This document shows, in pieces, positions 23,233-32,967 of a stretch of DNA of 64,000 bases (its first letter is position 1; the number at the start of each line of letters is the position of its first letter). Location of the stretch: NCBI RefSeq assembly GCF_002902985.1, contig NZ_CP026167.1:1736001-1800000 (forward strand), read 5' to 3'. A program made the translations under genes and the position numbers. Origin of the DNA: Leclercia sp. LSNIH1. GTDB lineage: Bacteria; Pseudomonadota; Gammaproteobacteria; Enterobacterales; Enterobacteriaceae. The notes beneath the pieces were generated by a model. That model was not told where the DNA came from, did no database searches, and was given only the letters and a program-made list of their open reading frames with translations.

Positions 23233-24607
23233 CGGGCGCGCCCAGCATCTGCACCAGCTCTTCGAGGGTGGTGTGCCCCTGTTCTACCGCCATGCAGCCA
23301 TGCTCAAACAGCGTGGTCATACCCGTCTGTCGGGCCAGCTTTTCGATCTCTTCCACCGACGCTCCGCTGGCAATGGCGGTGCGCAGCTCGCGGGTGATTA
23401 CCATCACCTCGAAGATTGCCACCCGGCCATAAAAACCGTGGTAGCAGCGGTCGCAACCCACCGGCAGCCAGTGCGGCAAAGGGCGAGGCCACAACGCCTG
23501 GGGCAGGGGGGCATCCCGGCGGGCCTCCTGACGACAGTGCGGGCACAGCCGACGTACCAGCCGCTGGGCGATCACCAGAGACAATGCCGAAGAGATCATC
23601 CAGCGCGCCACGCCCATCTGCTGCAGGCGAACGAGCGTTTCGGCGGTAGAGTTGGTATGCAGCGTCGACAGCACAAGATGGCCAGTCTGGGCGGCATTGA
23701 TCGCGATCCCGGCCGTTTCGCCATCACGTATTTCGCCCACCATGATGATGTCTGGATCCTGGCGTAGAAATGCACGCAATACGCTCTGGAAGGTTAACCC
23801 CGCCCGGGGGTTTATGGGGGTCTGGTTTAGCCCCTCGAGCGGGATTTCGACAGGATCTTCTACGCTGCAGATGTTCACAGCGGGCGTATTCCGGGCCTGT
23901 AACGCGCTGTAAAGGGTAACGGTTTTACCGCTGCCGGTGGGGCCCGTCACCAGAATCAGCCCCTGGGATTTATGCAGCGCTTCGGCGAATAATCGCTGCT
24001 GGATGGTGCTCATGCCCAGCTGATCCAGCAGGAGCGCCTGCTGCTCCTGCTGCAAAAGCCGCAGCACGATTTTTTCTCCATTGCGACAGGGAAGCGTGGC
24101 AATTCGAAACGAGACGGGGGCGCCGGAGAGCTCAACCGTAAATTGTCCATCCTGGGGTAAGCGCCGCTCGGCGATATCCAGATTGCCCAGCACCTTCAGC
24201 CTGGCGATCAGCGTAGTGCCCAGTTCGGACGAAAGAGGCTGTTGCGGATACAACACGCCGTCGATGCGTAACCGGATCTGCCAGCTCTCGTCGGCGGGCT
24301 CGATGTGAATATCCGATGCCCGCTGGCTCATCGCCTGCATCAGGGTGCGGTTGAGGATCTCAATGGCGGAGCGGGTTGAGATGGCGGCCACAGGCAGATG
24401 CGAGTCTGACGCGGTTTGCCGGTGCTTTTCCATTCTCTCGCTGGTCCAGCATTCGATATCTATCCTTTTCTGCGTCGCGAAACGTAACGCCTCCAGCAGC
24501 CCAACAGGCGGGTTACCCACCACGGCAATCGTGATGCTGTCCGGGGCGCTGGTCAGCAACAAAGCGTTGTGACGCTGACACAGCGCGGTGAGCTGGTCAG
24601 AATTCAT
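23222..24607 (-). CDS. hofB: Type IV pilus assembly ATPase HofB (GspE/PilB family)
   Basis: Cytoplasmic secretion ATPase expected to power pilin assembly. The 461-residue protein has Walker A GPTGSGKT (about 227-234), the Asp box and Walker B (DPDIIMVGEIRDGETA, about 286-301), and the tetracysteine zinc site CPHC...CDRC near 360-390. The N-terminal domain is short compared with T2SS GspE, as in E. coli HofB. The ATG overlaps the ppdD stop (ATGA), so translation is probably coupled. Confidence 0.93.
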   Translation of the reverse strand: MNSDQLTALCQRHNALLLTSAPDSITIAVVGNPPVGLLEALRFATQKRIDIECWTSERMEKHRQTASDSHLPVAAISTRSAIEILNRTLMQAMSQRASDIHIEPADESWQIRLRIDGVLYPQQPLSSELGTTLIARLKVLGNLDIAERRLPQDGQFTVELSGAPVSFRIATLPCRNGEKIVLRLLQQEQQALLLDQLGMSTIQQRLFAEALHKSQGLILVTGPTGSGKTVTLYSALQARNTPAVNICSVEDPVEIPLEGLNQTPINPRAGLTFQSVLRAFLRQDPDIIMVGEIRDGETAGIAINAAQTGHLVLSTLHTNSTAETLVRLQQMGVARWMISSALSLVIAQRLVRRLCPHCRQEARRDAPLPQALWPRPLPHWLPVGCDRCYHGFYGRVAIFEVMVITRELRTAIASGASVEEIEKLARQTGMTTLFEHGCMAVEQGHTTLEELVQMLGAPDGR

Positions 24608-25056
24608 TGCACGTTCTCCTCGCCAGCCGTAAAGCGGAACACCTCTTCACAGGCCTGCTTCAGCGCGCTGTCGTTGGCAATGGTGCAAACGCGCGTCCAG
24701 CCGGTGATGCCGTTGCCGTTATTCCATTGCGGCGTCATCACGACCTCCAGACCGTTCAGGCTCTCCTGACCCGTCAGGGTAACGGTACCCTTGACAATGC
24801 TCATGGCTGAGACATAGCGGGAGGTGGCAGGGGAGGGAACGCCGTTGACGCCCGCGTCGCAGCTTTCTGTCCCGCCATGATCGAGCGCGCAGAGTTCGAC
24901 GGCGATACGGTAGGGCAGGAAGGTTTGCAGCATGTCAGTGAGGGCGGCTTTTCGCAGGTAGTTCTGATAGGCCGGAATGCCGATGGCGCTAAGAATGGCG
25001 ACGATGCCGATGACGACCATTAGCTCGATGAGGGTAAATCCTTTTTGTCTTTCCAT
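24604..25056 (-). CDS. ppdD: Type IV major pilin-like protein PpdD (prepilin)
   Basis: Prepilin of the type IV pilus. Starting at 25056 (SD AAGGAG seven bases upstream) it is 150 residues with the short leader MERQKG and the prepilin peptidase site G|FTLIE, followed by the hydrophobic helix LMVVIGIVAILSAIGIPAY. Two cysteine pairs occur in the globular head. A longer ORF reaching 25119 adds residues with no pilin features and is rejected. First gene of ppdD-hofB-hofC. Confidence 0.94.
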   Translation of the reverse strand: MERQKGFTLIELMVVIGIVAILSAIGIPAYQNYLRKAALTDMLQTFLPYRIAVELCALDHGGTESCDAGVNGVPSPATSRYVSAMSIVKGTVTLTGQESLNGLEVVMTPQWNNGNGITGWTRVCTIANDSALKQACEEVFRFTAGEENVQ

Positions 25057-25239
25057 GAGTCGCTCCTTGTGTGAACTGGCGCTACTGTGGCAGCACGGCA
25101 GAGCAGGGGCGAGCGGCAAAAATCATTTTGGGAAGCAGGATTCAGCGAGGAGTGTTGATGTTACAGCGTGATACAAGGGGGTTGCGAGAAGGGTCGGAAA
25201 TCGGGGGAGCCCGGCCTCGGCAGACCGGGCTGAAGTCAG

Positions 25240-26193
<954 letters not shown>

Positions 26194-26220
26194 TCAGCAC
26201 CATATATAAGGAGATCCTGC

Positions 26221-26784
26221 ATGCACTCAGAACATGGCTGGCTGGTGGAGGCTCGGCGTGTTCCTTCGCCACACCATGATTGCCGTCCAGAGGATGAAAT
26301 CCCGTCGCTGCTGGTTGTGCATAACATCAGCCTGCCGCCCGGCGAGTTCGGCGGCCCGTGGATTGACGCGTTATTCACCGGGACAATCGATCCCGATGCT
26401 CACCCCTTTTTCGCAGAAATTGCCCACCTGCGCGTTTCTGCCCATTGTCTGATTCGTCGTGACGGCGAGATCGTCCAGTATGTTCCTTTCGATAAACGCG
26501 CCTGGCATGCGGGCGTTTCTCAGTATCAGGGGCGTGAACGCTGCAACGATTTTTCCATCGGTATTGAGCTCGAAGGGACAGATACGCTGCCCTACACCGA
26601 TGCCCAATATCAGCAACTGGCTGCGGTAACGCGCACGCTGATTTCACTCTACCCGGGTATCGCCCACAACGTGACTGGGCACAGCGATATTGCGCCGCAG
26701 CGCAAGACCGATCCCGGCCCGGCGTTTGACTGGGAACGATTCAAAACCCTGCTTACCGCCCTGTCAGAAAAGGAGATGACATGA
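26221..26784 (+). CDS. ampD: 1,6-anhydro-N-acetylmuramyl-L-alanine amidase AmpD
   Basis: Cytoplasmic zinc amidase that strips the peptide from anhydro-muropeptides during wall recycling. In Enterobacter-type bacteria its loss derepresses AmpC beta-lactamase through AmpR. The 187-residue product has zinc ligand His34 (LLVVH), a second histidine and an aspartate in [17 protein letters not shown] (about 151-167), and the Amidase_2 fold. The start is ATG 26221 with SD AAGGAG; an upstream in-frame ATG at 26167 is not supported. The gene looks intact and overlaps ampE by four bases. Confidence 0.95.
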   Translation: MHSEHGWLVEARRVPSPHHDCRPEDEIPSLLVVHNISLPPGEFGGPWIDALFTGTIDPDAHPFFAEIAHLRVSAHCLIRRDGEIVQYVPFDKRAWHAGVSQYQGRERCNDFSIGIELEGTDTLPYTDAQYQQLAAVTRTLISLYPGIAHNVTGHSDIAPQRKTDPGPAFDWERFKTLLTALSEKEMT

Positions 26785-27635
26785 CGTTATTTACCATGCT
26801 GCTGGTGTTGATTGCCGAGCGTTTGTTTAAGCTGGGCGAGCACTGGCATCTGGATCATCGGATGGAAGTGCTGTTTCGTCGCATCCGCCACTTTTCCATG
26901 ATTCGCACACTGCTGATGACGGCGGGCGTGATGGTGGTGGTATTCCTGCTGCTGCGGTCGCTGTATGGCCTCTTCTTCAACGTGCCGCTGCTGGTGGTGT
27001 GGATCCTGCTCGGTGTACTCTGTATTGGCGCAGGTAAGGTTCGTCTGCACTACCATGCCTACCTGAAGGCGGCCACTAACGGTGACCTGCATGCCCGTGG
27101 GGCGATGGCCAGCGAGCTGACCTTAATTCACGGTATTCCGCCGGAGTGCGATGAACGCGAGTTTTTACGCGAACTGCAGAATGCGCTGCTGTGGATTAAC
27201 TACCGCTTCTATCTGGCGCCGTTGTTCTGGTTTGTGGTGGGCGGCGCGTGGGGCCCGGTTCTGCTGATGGGCTATGCGTTTTTACGCGCCTGGCAGAGCT
27301 GGCTGGCACGTTATCTGACCCCGCACGAGCGGTTGCAGTCTGGTATCGATGCGATCCTGCACGTGGTGGACTGGCTGCCGGTGCGGCTGTTCGGCGTGGT
27401 GTATGCCCTGATCGGCCACGGCGAGAAAGCCCTGCCGGCATGGTTCGCCTCGCTGGGCGATCGCCACACCTCGCAATATCTGGTGTTAACACGTCTGGCC
27501 CAGTTCTCCCTGGCCCGCGAGCCGCACACGGATAAGATCGCAACGCCGAAAGCGGCGGTCTCGATGGCTAAGAAAACCTCTTTTGTGGTGGTGGTGATTG
27601 TGGCGCTGCTGACCATCTACGGCACGCTGATCTAA
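26781..27635 (+). CDS. ampE: Inner-membrane protein AmpE (beta-lactamase regulator)
   Basis: Inner-membrane protein encoded with AmpD in the classical ampDE operon; its biochemical role is unresolved. The 284-residue sequence has four probable membrane helices (about 38-60, 62-82, 142-165 and a C-terminal one, [17 protein letters not shown]). The ATGA junction indicates coupling with ampD. It ends 18 bases from the end of the convergent GH43 gene. Confidence 0.94.
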   Translation: MTLFTMLLVLIAERLFKLGEHWHLDHRMEVLFRRIRHFSMIRTLLMTAGVMVVVFLLLRSLYGLFFNVPLLVVWILLGVLCIGAGKVRLHYHAYLKAATNGDLHARGAMASELTLIHGIPPECDEREFLRELQNALLWINYRFYLAPLFWFVVGGAWGPVLLMGYAFLRAWQSWLARYLTPHERLQSGIDAILHVVDWLPVRLFGVVYALIGHGEKALPAWFASLGDRHTSQYLVLTRLAQFSLAREPHTDKIATPKAAVSMAKKTSFVVVVIVALLTIYGTLI

Positions 27636-27653
27636 ACCAGCGCGCCGCAGGCT

Positions 27654-28604
27654 TCAGAGTGTATCAGCTGACGGGATGCCGAAATCGGGCATCCCGTTTT
27701 CGTTCCAGTTTACGGTTTTCAGGCGGGTGTGGCGGTTTGGATCGTACAGCGGATCGCCTTCGATTTCGGTGTAGTTGCGCGCATGGTAAACCAGCACGTC
27801 TTCCCCCTCCGGCGTTTGGGTAAAGCTGTTATGTCCCGGTCCGTACTGGCGATTCTCGTAGCTGGTGGTGAACACCGGCTGCGGGGATTTATGCCAGTTC
27901 GCCGGGTTACGTGGGTCAGCATTGAGGTCGATCCAGAGCAGTCCCATGCAGTAGTTTTCATCGGTGGCGCTGGCGGAGTAGCTGATAAATAGCCGATCGC
28001 CGTGGAACAGCACCGCCGGACCTTCGTTGACCCAGAAACCGCGGCACTCCCAGTCATATTCCGGTTTGCTGAGCATCACCGGATCGCCTTTGAGCGTCCA
28101 TGGGTTTTCCATTTCGCACAGATAAAGGTTCGAGTTACCGGTGATATCCGGGGCTTTTTGCGCCCAGAGATACCAGCGTTTACCCTGATGGACAAAGGTG
28201 GTGGCATCCAGCGCAAAGGTATCAAAGTGCGTTTTGATCTGCCCCTTCTCTACCCATTTGCCGGTGAGCGGGTCGCTGTCGGCGCACTCCAGGGCATACA
28301 TCCGGTGCTGGAACATGCCCAGCTCGTCCAGCGCCTGGGTGTGGGCCGCCGCGAAGTAGATGTACCATTTGCCGTCGATAGCATGCAGTTCCGGGGCCCA
28401 GATCAGATTACCCATCGGGCCGCTGTCGGGCTTATGCCAGACCACGACCTCTTGTGCGCTGCGCAGCCCTTCCAGCGAGTCGGCGCGGCGGATTGCCAGC
28501 CGGTCATACTCCGGAACCGAGGCAATAAAGTAGTACTGCCCTTCATGATGAAGAATGTACGGATCGGCGCGTTGTTCAATAAACGGGTTTGGCCAGGTTT
28601 GCAT
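27654..28604 (-). CDS. Glycoside hydrolase family 43 protein, probably alpha-L-arabinofuranosidase or beta-xylosidase
   Basis: A 316-residue protein with a complete five-bladed propeller GH43 domain and no signal peptide, so probably cytoplasmic and acting on imported oligosaccharides. Expected catalytic residues by family analogy: general base Asp14 in ADPYI, pKa-modulating Asp133 in LDATTF, and general acid Glu194 in VNEGP. WAPELH (69-74) is another family hallmark. It resembles GH43 subfamilies containing exo-arabinofuranosidases; substrate choice between arabinan and xylan oligomers cannot be settled here. SD AAGGAG precedes the ATG. It lies ten bases after a GPH transporter gene and forms an accessory pair with it. 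Confidence 0.85.
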   Translation of the reverse strand: MQTWPNPFIEQRADPYILHHEGQYYFIASVPEYDRLAIRRADSLEGLRSAQEVVVWHKPDSGPMGNLIWAPELHAIDGKWYIYFAAAHTQALDELGMFQHRMYALECADSDPLTGKWVEKGQIKTHFDTFALDATTFVHQGKRWYLWAQKAPDITGNSNLYLCEMENPWTLKGDPVMLSKPEYDWECRGFWVNEGPAVLFHGDRLFISYSASATDENYCMGLLWIDLNADPRNPANWHKSPQPVFTTSYENRQYGPGHNSFTQTPEGEDVLVYHARNYTEIEGDPLYDPNRHTRLKTVNWNENGMPDFGIPSADTL

Positions 28605-28614
28605 TCGGCTCTCC

Positions 28615-30012
28615 TTATTTCGTCTCAGCGGCGCTGAGTTCCTGATACTCGTTCAGCTCGCGGTAGTTATTGCGACGCTTCTCCAGGTCTTCCTGGATCC
28701 GCTTCATCGTTTCGCGGTCGACCTTCAGCAGACGCACCACGCCTGCGGTAATGAGGTATCCGATGCCAGGGATAACGGTGAAGAGCAGGACGATACCGTT
28801 GATGGCGTCAGCGCTTTGCGCTTTTGCGCCGGCATCATAACCGTACCAGGAGAGCAGGAAGCCCACCATGGCACCGGCAATGGCCAGACCCAGCTTGAGG
28901 AAGAAGATATTGCCGGAGAAGCTGATCCCGGTGATACGTTTCCCGGTTTTCCATTCGCCGTAGTCATCCACGTCGGCCATCAGGGACCAGTGCAGCGGGG
29001 ATGGGATCTGGTGCAGGATGTTCAGCAGGAAGTAGAGCACCACAATGGTCACGGTGGCTTTTGGATCGAAGAAATAGAAGGCGCAGGAGAAGATCGCCAG
29101 CGCAATGTTGGTCCAGAAGAAGACCTTCAGTTTACACCAGCGGTCGGTCAGCACTTTTGCCATAACGCTGCCGAGCATCATGCCCACCACACCCAGGCTG
29201 ATAAACAGGGTCGCAAAGTGGGTGCTTTGGCCCATCACCCAGGTGACGTAATACATGGTGGCCGCCATGCGGATAAAGCCAGGGCAGACGTTACACAGGG
29301 TCAGCAGCAGGATGCGCACCCACTGGTCGTTCTTCCAGACATCTTTCAGATCGTTTTTCAGTTCGTCATGGGTCTGTACCGCCGGGCGCACACGTTCGCG
29401 CACCGTGGCGAAGCAGAACAGGAACATGCAGGTGCCAATCAGCGCCAGCACGGTCATGGCCATCTGATAACCTTTGGCTTTGTCCTCGCCGCCGAACCAG
29501 TCGGCCATCGGCAGCAGCGTCAGCGACAGCAGCAGCGTGGCAATACCCACCAGCACAAAGCGGTAGGACTGGCAGGCAACACGCTCTTTAGGATCGTTGG
29601 TGATCACCCCGCCCAACGAGCAGTAGGGAATGTTAATCGCCGTATAGGTCAGAGAGAGCAGGAAGTAGGTGACGAAGGCATAGATAACTTTGCTGTTGTA
29701 GGTCCAGTCCGGGGTGGTGAACATCAGGATGCTGAAGAGCGCATAGGGGAAGGCGATCCACAGCAGCCATGGACGAAATCGCCCATACTTACTGCGGGTA
29801 CGGTCGGCAATAGCCCCCATAATCGGGTCGGTAACGGCATCAATTACGCGTACCGAGAGCAGCAGTACGCCCACCAGGGCCGGTGCCAGGCCAAAAATAT
29901 CCGTATAAAAATAATTCACAAACAACATGATGGCGCCAAAGATGATGTTGCACCCGGCATCACCCATCCCATAGCCGATCTTTTCTTTCACTGATAATTT
30001 ATTGTTATCCAT
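28615..30012 (-). CDS. GPH-family sugar (pentoside/oligosaccharide) transporter
   Basis: A 465-residue, 12-helix secondary transporter of the glycoside-pentoside-hexuronide:cation symporter family (MelB/XynT/YicJ-like). Signatures: the N-terminal KEKIGYGMGD motif, helix-2 region RVIDAVTDPIMGAIADRT (Asp pair for cation coupling), RFRPWLL, and NIPYCSLGGVITND. The charged tail contains a coiled segment. With the downstream GH43 enzyme it forms a transport-plus-hydrolysis unit like E. coli yagG-yagH, but at a different locus. Probable substrate is an arabino- or xylo-oligosaccharide, inferred only from the partner. No regulator gene is adjacent; a near-consensus CRP site lies upstream. Confidence 0.85.
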   Translation of the reverse strand: MDNNKLSVKEKIGYGMGDAGCNIIFGAIMLFVNYFYTDIFGLAPALVGVLLLSVRVIDAVTDPIMGAIADRTRSKYGRFRPWLLWIAFPYALFSILMFTTPDWTYNSKVIYAFVTYFLLSLTYTAINIPYCSLGGVITNDPKERVACQSYRFVLVGIATLLLSLTLLPMADWFGGEDKAKGYQMAMTVLALIGTCMFLFCFATVRERVRPAVQTHDELKNDLKDVWKNDQWVRILLLTLCNVCPGFIRMAATMYYVTWVMGQSTHFATLFISLGVVGMMLGSVMAKVLTDRWCKLKVFFWTNIALAIFSCAFYFFDPKATVTIVVLYFLLNILHQIPSPLHWSLMADVDDYGEWKTGKRITGISFSGNIFFLKLGLAIAGAMVGFLLSWYGYDAGAKAQSADAINGIVLLFTVIPGIGYLITAGVVRLLKVDRETMKRIQEDLEKRRNNYRELNEYQELSAAETK

Positions 30013-30120
30013 CGACGTTTCTCCGAGTAGCGGTATGGAGAGAATTATTCGCTGGCAAAGGAAAATATGCGTTGCAATATAACGTCGCTGATATGGATAA
30101 AATTGCTGTTGAAGGGAAAG

Positions 30121-30136
30121 TGTGAGGAAGGTAACA
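30121..30136 (-). promoter_or_regulatory. Candidate CRP site upstream of the GPH/GH43 genes
   Basis: Read on the minus strand, TGTTA-N6-TCACA matches nine of ten core bases of the CRP consensus TGTGA-N6-TCACA. It is centred about 116 bases upstream of the transporter ATG, adjacent to the aroP terminator. A role in catabolite control of the cassette is inferred. Confidence 0.4.
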
Positions 30137-30137
30137 A

Positions 30138-30165
30138 CCCTCTGCGTCCGGGAGGACGCAGAGGG
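30138..30165 (-). terminator. Intrinsic terminator after aroP
   Basis: Perfect 12-bp stem CCCTCTGCGTCC with tetraloop TCCC (GGGA on +) and GGACGCAGAGGG, seven bases after the aroP stop on the minus strand, followed by the moderately T-rich TTGTTACCTTCC. Confidence 0.75.
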
Positions 30166-30172
30166 GAGAGGA

Positions 30173-31543
30173 TTAGTGCGCTTTTACCGTTTTAGCATTT
30201 TTCTGCTTACACATGTAGCCCACCCCGAGGATCACAATCCATACCGGGATCAGGTAGACCGAAATGGCCATGCCTGGGGTCATCAGCATAATAACCAGTA
30301 CGGCGGCCATGAACAGCAGGCAAACCCAGTTACCCAGCGGGTAGAGCAGGGCAGGGAAACGTGTTTTCACGCCCTGCTGCTGCTTGGCACGACGGAACTT
30401 CATGTGCGCCAGGCTAATCATCGCCCAGTTGATCACCAGGGCAGAGACCACCAGCGCCATCAGCAGGCCGAAGGCCGATTCCGGCGCCAGGTAGTTGATG
30501 AGCACGCAGAGTGCGGTCACCACAGCCGACACCAGGATGGTGTTCACCGGTACGCCACGTTTATCCACAGAGAGCAGCGCTTTCGGGGCGTTGCCCTGCT
30601 GGGCCAGGCCGAACAGCATACGGCTGTTGCAGTAGACGCAGCTGTTGTAAACCGACAGCGCCGCGGTCAGTACTACTACGTTCAGCGCGTTCGCTACTAA
30701 AGTGTCGCCCAGCTCGTGGAAGATGAGGACAAACGGGCTGGTATCTGCGGTGACGCGGGTCCATGGCAGCAGGGAGAGCAGCACGGCCAGCGAGCCCACA
30801 TAGAAGATCAGGATACGGTAGATAACCTGGTTGGTCGCTTTCGGGATGCTCTGCTCCGGGTTGTCTGCTTCCGCGGCGGTGATACCCACCAGCTCCAGCC
30901 CCCCGAAGGAGAACATGATGATCGCCATCATCATCACCAGTCCGGTCATGCCGTGCGGCAGGAAGCCGCCCTGATCCCACAGGTTGCTGACGCTTGCCTG
31001 CGGGCCGCCATTGCCGCTGAAGAGCAGCCAGCCGCCGAACAGGATCATCGCCACAACGGCGATAACTTTAATAATGGCAAACCAGAACTCCATCTCGCCG
31101 AACACTTTCACGTTGGTCAGGTTAATGGCGTTGATGACCACAAAGAAGACTGCCGCTGAGGCCCAGGTTGGGATTTCAGGCCACCAGAACTGGATATATT
31201 TACCGACCGCGGTCAGTTCCGCCATCGCGACAAGAACATAGAGGACCCAGTAGTTCCAGCCGGACGCGAAGCCGGCAAAACTGCCCCAATATTTATAAGC
31301 AAAATGGCTGAAGGAACCGGCTACCGGTTCTTCAACCACCATCTCGCCCAACTGACGCATAATAAGGAATGCGATAAAACCGGCAATGGCATAGCCCAGA
31401 ATAATACCCGGCCCGGCAGACTGAATAACCGATGCGCTACCCAGAAACAGGCCGGTACCGATCGCACCACCGAGGGCAATAAGCTGGATATGGCGGTTTT
31501 TAAGGCCGCGCTTTAGCTGATCGCCGTGCTGTTGACCTTCCAT
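30173..31543 (-). CDS. aroP: Aromatic amino acid permease AroP
   Basis: General permease for phenylalanine, tyrosine and tryptophan in the inner membrane (APC superfamily, amino acid transporter family). The 456-residue protein has 12 membrane segments and the family motif near the N-terminus (ALGGAIGTGLFLGSA). SD GAGG precedes the ATG. Two TyrR boxes lie 44-84 bases upstream, as expected for TyrR repression. In E. coli it directly follows ampE; here a two-gene insertion separates them. Confidence 0.96.
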   Translation of the reverse strand: MEGQQHGDQLKRGLKNRHIQLIALGGAIGTGLFLGSASVIQSAGPGIILGYAIAGFIAFLIMRQLGEMVVEEPVAGSFSHFAYKYWGSFAGFASGWNYWVLYVLVAMAELTAVGKYIQFWWPEIPTWASAAVFFVVINAINLTNVKVFGEMEFWFAIIKVIAVVAMILFGGWLLFSGNGGPQASVSNLWDQGGFLPHGMTGLVMMMAIIMFSFGGLELVGITAAEADNPEQSIPKATNQVIYRILIFYVGSLAVLLSLLPWTRVTADTSPFVLIFHELGDTLVANALNVVVLTAALSVYNSCVYCNSRMLFGLAQQGNAPKALLSVDKRGVPVNTILVSAVVTALCVLINYLAPESAFGLLMALVVSALVINWAMISLAHMKFRRAKQQQGVKTRFPALLYPLGNWVCLLFMAAVLVIMLMTPGMAISVYLIPVWIVILGVGYMCKQKNAKTVKAH

Positions 31544-31586
31544 TATAAAACCTCGTGTGTGGTTGTTATGTTCACGCTCTGGCGTG

Positions 31587-31604
31587 TGTAATTATGAAAT
31601 TCCA
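31587..31604. promoter_or_regulatory. TyrR box 1 of aroP
   Basis: TGTAAT-N6-ATTCCA against the TyrR consensus TGTAAA-N6-TTTACA: nine of twelve bases, including the essential G and C separated by 14 bases. Its centre is 23 bp from box 2. Confidence 0.6.
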
Positions 31605-31609
31605 TTTCA

Positions 31610-31627
31610 TGTATTTATTAGTTTACG
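31610..31627. promoter_or_regulatory. TyrR box 2 of aroP
   Basis: TGTATT-N6-TTTACG: nine of twelve matches to TGTAAA-N6-TTTACA with the required G-N14-C. The 23-bp centre spacing to box 1 is the typical arrangement for a cooperating strong/weak pair. Confidence 0.7.
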
Positions 31628-31655
31628 GTTCAATTGGCTGAAATAACCGGCTGTG

Positions 31656-31673
31656 TCTTCCGTATTCGGAAGA
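31656..31673. repeat. Inverted repeat of unknown function upstream of aroP
   Basis: Perfect 7-bp arms TCTTCCG-TATT-CGGAAGA, about 115 bases upstream of the aroP ATG. No T tract on either side, so not a terminator; it looks like an operator or a small hairpin. Confidence 0.5.
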
Positions 31674-31965
31674 ATAGTGGTAAGCGACGGCGAATGCACC
31701 TGCTTTATGCGAGGAGAAAGCGAGTTCGAATAAAAAGAAAGCATTTGTAAATCGTCCCGTTTAATTCCCTTTATCAACCTATAGAATAAAAATGCGCCAT
31801 AAGTGGGCAGAATTTCATTTTTTACTCCGCTAAATCGGTTCAGATCGCACTTTTCACCGTTTCAATAAAGTTAAAACTGCCTCTTTCGGGGTAATCAATT
31901 CATTTGTGCAGAGTTACATTTTTGAAACGTTATTTCTGTAAGGTTGTTAAAATAAGCAGGGTTTA

Positions 31966-31979
31966 ATGATTTCAATCAA
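31966..31979. promoter_or_regulatory. Candidate FNR site upstream of pdhR
   Basis: ATGAT-TTCA-ATCAA matches nine of ten bases of the FNR consensus TTGAT-N4-ATCAA. In E. coli the pdh operon is repressed by FNR without oxygen, which fits this position about 109 bases before the pdhR ATG. Confidence 0.55.
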
Positions 31980-32033
31980 AACCAATATGGACACAAGGTG
32001 AATACTTTGTTACTTTAGCGATACGAACATGAA

Positions 32034-32048
32034 ATTGGTAAGACCAAT
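32034..32048. promoter_or_regulatory. PdhR operator (autoregulation of pdhR-aceEF-lpd)
   Basis: ATTGGT-AAG-ACCAAT is an exact match to the PdhR consensus ATTGGTNNNACCAAT, 33 bases before the pdhR ATG. PdhR repression at this site is relieved by pyruvate in E. coli. Confidence 0.9.
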
Positions 32049-32081
32049 TGACTCCGGGCAAAAAGGCGTAAGACAGGGAAT

Positions 32082-32846
32082 ATGGCCTACAGCAAAATTC
32101 GCCAACCAAAATTATCCGATGTGATTGAGCAGCAGCTGGAGTTTTTGATCCTTGAGGGGACCCTGCGCCCCGGTGAAAAACTACCACCTGAACGCGAACT
32201 GGCTAAACAGTTCGACGTTTCCCGTCCCTCGCTGCGTGAGGCGATCCAACGCCTTGAAGCCAAGGGCCTGCTGCTTCGTCGCCAGGGTGGCGGAACCTTT
32301 GTGCAAAACAGCCTGTGGCAGAGTTTCAGCGACCCGTTAGTGGAGCTGCTCTCCGACCACCCAGAATCCCAGTTTGATCTGCTTGAGACCCGTCACGCGC
32401 TTGAAGGCATCGCGGCTTATTACGCGGCGCTGCGCAGCAATGATGCCGATCGCGAGCGCATCCGCGAACTGCATCAGGCCATCGAACGGGCTCAGGAATC
32501 CGGCGATCTCGACGCCGAGTCCGACGCCGTCGTCCAGTATCAAATCGCCGTCACTGAAGCGGCCCACAACGTGGTGCTCCTCCATCTGCTACGCTGCATG
32601 GAGCCAATGCTTGCCCAGAACGTTCGTCAGAATTTTGAATTGTTGTATGCCCGCCGGGAGATGCTTCCGCTGGTCAGCAACCATCGCACCCGAATATTCG
32701 AGGCGATAATGGCCGGGGAGCCGGAGCAGGCGCGTGAAGCGTCGCACCGTCACCTGGCTTTCATTGAGGAAATCTTGCTGGACCGCAGCCGTGAACAGTC
32801 GCGTCGCGAACGTTCATTACGCCGCATACAGCAACGAAAGGATTAA
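32082..32846 (+). CDS. pdhR: Pyruvate-responsive transcriptional repressor PdhR
   Basis: GntR/FadR-subfamily regulator that represses its own operon and respiratory genes until bound by pyruvate. The 254-residue protein has an N-terminal winged helix (about 9-77; the recognition region includes [19 protein letters not shown]) and a C-terminal all-helical FCD ligand domain. It heads the pdhR-aceE-aceF-lpd operon, with its own operator 33 bases upstream. Confidence 0.97.
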   Translation: MAYSKIRQPKLSDVIEQQLEFLILEGTLRPGEKLPPERELAKQFDVSRPSLREAIQRLEAKGLLLRRQGGGTFVQNSLWQSFSDPLVELLSDHPESQFDLLETRHALEGIAAYYAALRSNDADRERIRELHQAIERAQESGDLDAESDAVVQYQIAVTEAAHNVVLLHLLRCMEPMLAQNVRQNFELLYARREMLPLVSNHRTRIFEAIMAGEPEQAREASHRHLAFIEEILLDRSREQSRRERSLRRIQQRKD

Positions 32847-32967
32847 GCGCCAGTTTTTTAGAGCGCGGCAACTAAACGCAGAACCTGTCTTATTGCGTTT
32901 TCTGGCGAAAATGCAATGGGACAGGTTCCAGACAAATCAACGTATTAGATAGATAAGGAATACCCCC

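Larger units (their letters stand above)
31544..32081. other. 538-base divergent regulatory spacer, aroP / pdhR
   Basis: No gene found. The left third holds TyrR boxes and an unexplained inverted repeat near aroP. The right third holds a candidate FNR site and the PdhR operator before pdhR. The middle (about 31690-31960) is AT-rich without a feature I can name. No ORF with a plausible start and SD is present. Confidence 0.8.

Noticed and set aside
28555..29994. 479-codon plus-strand frame opposite the GPH transporter
   Set aside because: His/Gln/Glu-rich translation typical of an antisense of a membrane protein; the minus frame has 12 hydrophobic helices and family motifs.
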